5,329 nucleotides of DNA from Scybalousia_A sp963588535 (lineage in GTDB: Bacteria; Bacteroidota; Bacteroidia; Bacteroidales; P3): contig CAVAII010000093.1 in NCBI GenBank assembly GCA_963588535.1, forward strand, positions 1 through 5,329, given 5' to 3'. Positions within the stretch are counted from its first letter, which is position 1; every line of letters starts with the position of its first letter. Under the pieces are notes generated by a model. The model made no database searches and was not told the origin of the DNA. It was given only the letters and a program-made list of their open reading frames with translations. The translations under genes and the position numbers were made by a program. Positions 3,301-5,329 of this stretch are shown in pieces.

Positions 3301-5329
3301 GATGTAACCGGTACACCTTCCACCGAACTAACAGGATTAGACCCTATAACCAAGTACGATGTTTATATCGTTACTCTATGCGGTGATAAGTCTCCGTCTA
3401 CTAATGTATTAAGTTTTAATACTATTTGTCCTGAGGAGAACCTTACTCTTACCGAGGAGATATCATACTTAGAAGACTTCGAGATATACTCTGCTGGTGA
3501 GATACCTGCTTGTTGGATAGTAGTTAAGAACGATGCTGCTTATCCATTAGGAATAAAAGTTGAGACTTCTGCTTATACCGATTATGCTTACACAGGTCTT
3601 AATGGTTTTGTTATGTACGCTTCGGCTGCTTGCCCTAAGTCCGTAGTTGCGTTAAGAGAATTTGATAACGACTTGACTGACTTAAGAGTACAATTCTATT
3701 ATAGATCACAATCCACTACCGCAGGCACATTAGAATTGGGTTACATAACAGACGTAACTAACGCAGAGACCTTTGTGCCGTTATCAAACATTGAGGCTAA
3801 TAAAGAATGGACATTATTCACAGTAGATTTGGCTGCCTTTAGCGATAAATTAACAGACGTAGAAGACGCTCGTTTGGCTTTGCGACAAAATACTTATACG
3901 ACCTCTTCTTATTATTATTTCTTAGTTGATTCATTGTCTGTTAGTCTTTCACCTACTTGTACAATGCCTACTAATATCGATATAACCTCCACTAAGGACT
4001 CCACCACTATTACTTGGTATTCCTCCGCAATGGCTTATAATATCACCATAACCGACACATTAGGCACCGCAGTTGTATCTCAAACCAACTACACTACAAC
4101 CGAGTTCTCTACCTCTGCATTAGATTATAACACTACTTATATTCTTAACCTTACAGGTATTTGCTCAGATAGTACTAATACAGAGACTACTACGCAATAC
4201 TTTACAACTCCTTGCGGTTTGTTAACAAGTGCTGATTTGCCTAAAACATGGGATTTTGAGAATGATACATACGTTATCGACTATTATAATTACCCTTCTT
4301 GTTGGACAATGAACACGACCTACCCTTACGTTACTTATTCGGAGAATAGTCATCGTTTGTACTTCTATTCGTATGGCGGAAGTATGTATACGTCTTTACC
4401 TGAGATAGATACAGAGGATTTGGCAATAAACACCTTACAGATTACTTTCGATGCTACACAAAGCACTTACCAAACTAATGCTTCTACTCTATATATTGGC
4501 GTTATGACCGACCCATTAGATACTGCTACCTTTACCTCTGTTCAGTCGATTGATATCTCTAACGATTCTATTTCGCATACTATTTCCTTTGCATCTTACA
4601 CAGGCGAAGGCACTTATATTACTTTCCACGTTTCTAATCAATCAGCATATATCGACAATGTTGTTCTAATGCAGACGACTATTGATACCGTTATCCCTCC
4701 TGCTGAGCCTTGCGACAAGCCTACTTCTTTAACTGCCAACAATGTAGCACAGACTTCGGCTATTATTACATGGATTGGTACGGCTACTTCTTATAATGTT
4801 CAAGTAAATGATAATGAGATAGAAACCACTACCGATATAATGAAACAACTCTTGGATCTTACCCCTTCAACGACTTACACCGTTAAGGTACAATCTATCT
4901 GTGAGGACACAGTATCTGATTGGGTAACGACTACATTTACAACCTTAGAGGACGTTCAACCAGAGCCTTGCGATAAGCCAACGAACTTAAACGTAACGAC
5001 TACAACCACTTCATTGACTTTGACTTGGAATGGTACGGCAACCTCTTACGATGTTCAGTTAAACGATGAGACTATCCAAACCTCCTTACAAACTACTTAC
5101 ACCTTTACAGACCTTACTCCTAAGACTACTTACACCCTTAAAGTACGTTCTAATTGTGGTGAGAGTACGTCCGATTGGGCTACCACAACCGCAACTACTG
5201 CCGATTCAAGTAGTTTGATTGATATTAATAACTTAGTTTCTGTTCTTACCTATCCTAACCCTACAACTACGGACGCAACATTAGAAATCAAAGGCTTAAC
5301 CGAAGATGCTAATGTATTCGTTATGGACG
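316..5329 (+). CDS. Giant T9SS-sorted surface protein with six J/Fn3 modules (3' partial)
   Basis: The frame is open from ATG 316 to the window edge (1671 codons plus one base). ATG 316 was chosen because it starts a good signal peptide (MKKSFLVCLMATFLSLCGHS) and lies 78 bases after a strong promoter. Order seen: signal peptide 1-20; J1 24-205; Fn3-1 206-293; J2 294-437; Fn3-2 438-525; J3 526-692; Fn3-3 693-780; J4 781-950; Fn3-4 951-1037; J5 1038-1214; Fn3-5 1215-1299; J6 1300-1465; Fn3-6 1466-1551; Fn3-7 1552-1630; sorting domain from about 1634. J domains carry DLP..DFE, CW and G(V/I)MTD signatures. Thr, Ser, Tyr and Asp are abundant and Lys/Arg sparse, as in many secreted Bacteroidota proteins. 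No protease, glycosidase or other catalytic motif was seen. By family knowledge such proteins pass the inner membrane by Sec and the outer membrane by T9SS, and act in adhesion or ligand binding; the target here is unknown. Domain names come from reading motifs, not a profile search. Confidence 0.95.
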   Translation, partial: MKKSFLVCLMATFLSLCGHSQTDCQNQFLSASDLPFLIDFEGEVADQKPQCWTVLDSVASGSTIYPAVKYSATTSYTTSQAYSGTNYLYLYKSNTIAMYAYSGDISQLQITFHSKSNNSFTGDYLEIGIMTDLSNDSSYTPIDTIQSTDYTMGAISPLYMESIVKFDSYTTNDAITKYYIVFKSVLNSSYNTWYIDDITVDIIPDCEKAKNLTIDSLGVNSVNLSWTQTGDNSSWTVYYKRVIDDTIAYTQVNTSTPSLTLTGLDAQTEYKLFVKTNCGEKPASSDIITFKTLCDVMTVDDDNAWVEDFSDDAYCWSLPKTNNYNWEAYSNNSIRTYIYKNTEAISPVLDISNVSTPFVKVSYTSNTTMELYYRSADSNDWVFFAELTPASDMITDSAALPNPSSSYQIKILSYGNNVYGFNYVYNVTVSNVENPPLCSKPQKILTNATSSTATITWTQLDATTTWVVYYKESTSTTYTSSEELTEKTYTFSTSPNTSYDVYVAAVCGENEGDYPTSSVVTFTTPCEGIMASDLPKVWDFETDNVDMYSSSSATYSLPECWTHIGSYYNTYVITNTTWGTYSYSGTKALTLSSNALAVLTPIDTTLNVSNLQLSFYAKSMYSSSTSTITIGVMTDPTDSTTFVPTTTITTTSTYELYEVPLLYSGTETALYIALRGTSNLVLDSLILENAPTCTKPSNLSINGLNANGCTLTWDQTGATSQWRIFYKQENSGQYDSTEVVTEKSYTFTNLVSDNTYTFYVKALCNETESTDSKTTSIYIPCQPITVADLPYTTDFEEFNDSSTPTCWIITKKADNSTTYPTVKNSSYNSNSGTNYLEMYKECAITVRSFSGDVSALQLSFSAKPSSTSTYGGKLVVGVMTNLSDLSTFTVVDTFPATSWATNNGYQTLDVSFSSYTMDENITTYYIALQTVNSSYSYWRIDDVTLSEKPACEKATEVTFTNITSSSATVSWSQEDDSDSWTVYYKKNTDSVYSQIDVTGTPSTELTGLDPITKYDVYIVTLCGDKSPSTNVLSFNTICPEENLTLTEEISYLEDFEIYSAGEIPACWIVVKNDAAYPLGIKVETSAYTDYAYTGLNGFVMYASAACPKSVVALREFDNDLTDLRVQFYYRSQSTTAGTLELGYITDVTNAETFVPLSNIEANKEWTLFTVDLAAFSDKLTDVEDARLALRQNTYTTSSYYYFLVDSLSVSLSPTCTMPTNIDITSTKDSTTITWYSSAMAYNITITDTLGTAVVSQTNYTTTEFSTSALDYNTTYILNLTGICSDSTNTETTTQYFTTPCGLLTSADLPKTWDFENDTYVIDYYNYPSCWTMNTTYPYVTYSENSHRLYFYSYGGSMYTSLPEIDTEDLAINTLQITFDATQSTYQTNASTLYIGVMTDPLDTATFTSVQSIDISNDSISHTISFASYTGEGTYITFHVSNQSAYIDNVVLMQTTIDTVIPPAEPCDKPTSLTANNVAQTSAIITWIGTATSYNVQVNDNEIETTTDIMKQLLDLTPSTTYTVKVQSICEDTVSDWVTTTFTTLEDVQPEPCDKPTNLNVTTTTTSLTLTWNGTATSYDVQLNDETIQTSLQTTYTFTDLTPKTTYTLKVRSNCGESTSDWATTTATTADSSSLIDINNLVSVLTYPNPTTTDATLEIKGLTEDANVFVMD
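385..930 (+). other. J1: choice-of-anchor J / MAM-like domain, residues 24-205
   Basis: First jelly-roll-like domain of the chain. It opens with Cys24 and shows ASDLP(32-35)..IDFEG, the QCW motif (Cys51-Trp52), SGTNYLYLY (83-91), a LQITFHSK strand (108-115), LEIGIMTD (125-132) and closes with the WYIDDITV strand (193-200). At 182 residues it is the longest of the six. The pattern resembles cleaved-adhesin / MAM-like domains of Bacteroidota surface proteins, which often bind glycans or host proteins; binding is not shown here. Cys24 and Cys51 probably form a disulfide. Confidence 0.7.
931..1194 (+). other. Fn3-1, residues 206-293
   Basis: Fibronectin type III fold inferred from the strand pattern: Cys206 at the start, the B-strand Trp in VNLSWTQ, the C-strand SWTVYYK, the LTGLDAQTEYKLFVKT stretch with the conserved Tyr of the F strand, then NCGE with Cys278, and a closing TFKTLC strand. 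Cys206 and Cys278 are 72 apart and likely pair, which is not a feature of classical Fn3 domains. It belongs with Fn3-2, -3 and -4, which share a Trp-x-Gln...Trp-x-(V/I)-x-Tyr-Lys core. Its likely job is a spacer between J domains. Confidence 0.8.
1014..1031 (+). repeat. 18-bp direct repeat, copy 1 (Fn3-1)
   Basis: CTCTTGGACAGTTTATTA occurs here and again at 3249-3266, in the same reading phase, encoding the S-W-T-V-Y-Y strand of Fn3-1 and Fn3-4. It is the longest exact match I noticed between modules by eye; flanking bases diverge quickly. It is probably a remnant of module duplication or local gene conversion. Confidence 0.7.
1195..1626 (+). other. J2: short, divergent J-type domain, residues 294-437
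   Basis: It occupies the J position of module 2 but is only about 144 residues and has lost most of the signatures of its siblings. DLP..DFE is replaced by VDDDNAWVEDFSD, and G(V/I)MTD is absent. It keeps the opening Cys294 and the CW motif (Cys315-Trp316). It then shows AISPVLDIS (344-352) and MELYYRSADSNDW (370-382), close to the general choice-of-anchor J layout in which a 'SPVLD' strand is followed by a chain ending in 'YYRS..W'. It closes with YVYNVTVSN instead of a Y(I/R)DD(I/V) strand. Confidence 0.55.
1627..1890 (+). other. Fn3-2, residues 438-525
   Basis: It opens with Cys438 in CSKPQK, then ATITWTQ and TWVVYYK give the B and C strands. SYDVYVAAVCGE contains the F-strand Tyr and Cys507, and VVTFTTPC closes the domain. 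The Cys438-Cys507 spacing is 69 residues. The core matches Fn3-1, Fn3-3 and Fn3-4. There is no canonical RGD loop. Confidence 0.8.
1891..2391 (+). other. J3: choice-of-anchor J / MAM-like domain, residues 526-692
   Basis: It has the full signature set: Cys526, ASDLPKVWDFE (532-541), ECW (Cys560-Trp561), YSGTKALTL, LQLSFYAKS (611-619), ITIGVMTDP (628-636) followed by an S-T-T-F-V-P segment, and the closing LVLDSLILE. The DLPK-x-WDFE start is nearly the same as in J6 (SADLPKTWDFE), which suggests that modules 3 and 6 share a more recent ancestor at this end. Cys526-Cys560 have the widest spacing of the J pairs, at 34. Confidence 0.7.
2392..2655 (+). other. Fn3-3, residues 693-780
   Basis: Cys693 opens the domain (CTKPSNLS). 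CTLTWDQ and QWRIFYKQ are the B and C strands, TYTFYVKALCNE holds the F-strand Tyr and Cys764, and a SIYIPC strand leads into J4. Cys693-Cys764 are 71 apart. An extra Cys709 sits just before the B-strand Trp and has no counterpart in the other Fn3 domains. Confidence 0.78.
2656..3165 (+). other. J4: choice-of-anchor J / MAM-like domain, residues 781-950
   Basis: Signatures are complete: Cys781, VADLPYTTDFEE, TCW (Cys806-Trp807), SGTNYLEMY (831-839), LQLSFSAK (856-863), LVVGVMTNLSD (with Asn where the siblings have Asp) and the closing YWRIDDVTLSE. It is the nearest relative of J1: both share SGTNYL-x-(L/M)-Y-K, SGD(I/V)S(Q/A)LQ and NSSY..W..DD. An unpaired extra Cys842 lies on the strand after SGTNYLEMYKE. 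Confidence 0.72.
3166..3426 (+). other. Fn3-4, residues 951-1037
   Basis: It starts with Cys951 (ACEKAT, compare DCEKAK of Fn3-1). ATVSWSQ and DSWTVYYKK form the B and C strands, LTGLDPITKYDVYIVTLCGD contains the F-strand Tyr and Cys1022, and VLSFNTIC closes the domain. Cys spacing is 71. It is the closest match to Fn3-1, even sharing an exact 18-bp stretch of DNA, so modules 1 and 4 look like a duplicated pair. Confidence 0.8.
3249..3266 (+). repeat. 18-bp direct repeat, copy 2 (Fn3-4)
   Basis: Second exact copy of the 18-mer at 1014-1031, in the C strand of Fn3-4, in the same codon phase. Confidence 0.7.
3427..3957 (+). other. J5: choice-of-anchor J / MAM-like domain, residues 1038-1214
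   Basis: It keeps Cys1038, a DFE (1054-1056), ACW (Cys1066-Trp1067), YTGLNGFVMY (1092-1101), LRVQFYYRS (1123-1131), LELGYITD (1139-1146) in place of GVMTD, a T-F-V-P segment and a FLVDSLSV closing strand. DLP is lost (EEISYLEDFE instead). It has an extra Cys1106. Overall it is more diverged than J1, J3, J4 and J6 but far closer to them than J2. Confidence 0.66.
3958..4212 (+). other. Fn3-5, residues 1215-1299
   Basis: Cys1215 opens the domain (TCTMPTNIDI). TTITWYSS is the B strand, AYNITITD is the C strand, YNTTYILNLTGIC holds the F-strand Tyr and Cys1283, and TQYFTTPC closes it. Cys spacing is 68. Unlike Fn3-1 to -4 it lacks the second Trp of the W-x-(V/I)-x-Y-K strand. In this it resembles Fn3-6 and Fn3-7, marking a change of Fn3 subtype along the chain. 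Confidence 0.75.
4213..4710 (+). other. J6: choice-of-anchor J / MAM-like domain, residues 1300-1465
   Basis: Signatures: Cys1300, SADLPKTWDFEN, SCW (Cys1329-Trp1330), HRLYFYSYG, LQITFDAT (1374-1381), LYIGVMTDPLD (1393-1403) with an A-T-F-T-S-V tail, and the closing YIDNVVLMQ. It is the last J domain and is joined to the terminal Fn3 pair through a short Pro-rich linker (PPAEP, 1461-1465). Confidence 0.7.
4711..4968 (+). other. Fn3-6, residues 1466-1551
   Basis: It opens with CDKPTSL (Cys1466). AIITWIG and TSYNVQVND are the B and C strands, STTYTVKVQSIC gives the F-strand Tyr and Cys1529 (spacing 63), and a WVTTTFTTLE strand closes it. It is followed directly by a second Fn3 with no J domain between them, breaking the J-Fn3 alternation. 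The linker VQPEP repeats the AEP-C linker that precedes this domain. Confidence 0.82.
4969..5205 (+). other. Fn3-7, residues 1552-1630
   Basis: A near copy of Fn3-6: CDKPTNL, LTLTWNGTATSYDVQLND, LTPKTTYTLKVRSNCGE and SDWATTT align with it with few gaps. Cys1552-Cys1614 are 62 apart. Despite the protein similarity, many codons differ at the third base, so the duplication is not recent at the DNA level. It is the last folded repeat before the sorting domain, the usual place for an Fn3 spacer in T9SS cargo. Confidence 0.82.
5215..5329 (+). other. T9SS type A C-terminal sorting domain (start only)
   Basis: From about residue 1634 the chain reads LIDINNLVSVLTYPNP, then a TTTDATLEIKGL strand and an ANVFVMD strand, where the window ends. 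The (Y)PNP-T motif followed by two short beta strands is the hallmark of the Por secretion system (type IX) C-terminal sorting domain. By family knowledge, this domain directs the protein through the outer-membrane translocon and is then removed, often with attachment of the cargo to anionic lipopolysaccharide. Typical domains are about 70-80 residues, so roughly 35-45 residues and the stop codon lie outside. Confidence 0.88.

Noticed and set aside
481..4926. Enrichment of the Bacteroidetes O-glycosylation motif D-(S/T)-(A/I/L/M/T/V)
   Set aside because: I count about 18 sites (for example D56, D143, D215, D603, D989, D1457), but in a protein so rich in Asp, Ser and Thr a similar number is expected by chance. 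Individual sites may still be glycosylated.

Overview
The window holds one very large gene that runs off its right edge, plus a short non-coding lead-in. The organism is very probably a low-GC member of the Bacteroidota (Bacteroidales-like). Three signs agree: a Bacteroidetes-type promoter (TTTG, 19 nt, TAccTTTG) with no Shine-Dalgarno site, a giant secreted protein of alternating adhesin-like and fibronectin type III (Fn3) domains, and the start of a type IX secretion system (T9SS) C-terminal sorting domain with the Y-P-N-P-T signature at the very end. The genus cannot be told from this sequence.

Layout: positions 1-207 carry no gene I can establish. They may include the last codons of an upstream gene on the + strand, or the first 17 codons of a divergent gene on the - strand. 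Positions 208-238 are the promoter, and about 245-315 is an AT-rich 5' leader. The open frame starts at ATG 316 and is uninterrupted to 5329 (1671 codons plus one base, no stop). After a signal peptide come six modules, each made of a ~140-180-residue jelly-roll-like domain (choice-of-anchor J / MAM-like / cleaved-adhesin type, called J1-J6 here) followed by one Fn3 domain. Module 6 has a second, closely similar Fn3 domain. The sorting domain then begins and is cut by the window edge, so probably only a few dozen residues are missing.

The most striking structure is a strictly periodic cysteine pattern. Every J domain opens with Cys and has a second Cys in a Cys-Trp motif 21-34 residues later. 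Every Fn3 domain opens with Cys and has a second Cys 62-72 residues later. That makes 13 likely disulfides (26 of 29 mature cysteines) in one chain. No catalytic domain is visible. The likely role is a long, oxidatively stabilised cell-surface or released binding protein, exported by Sec and then by T9SS. The ligand is unknown.
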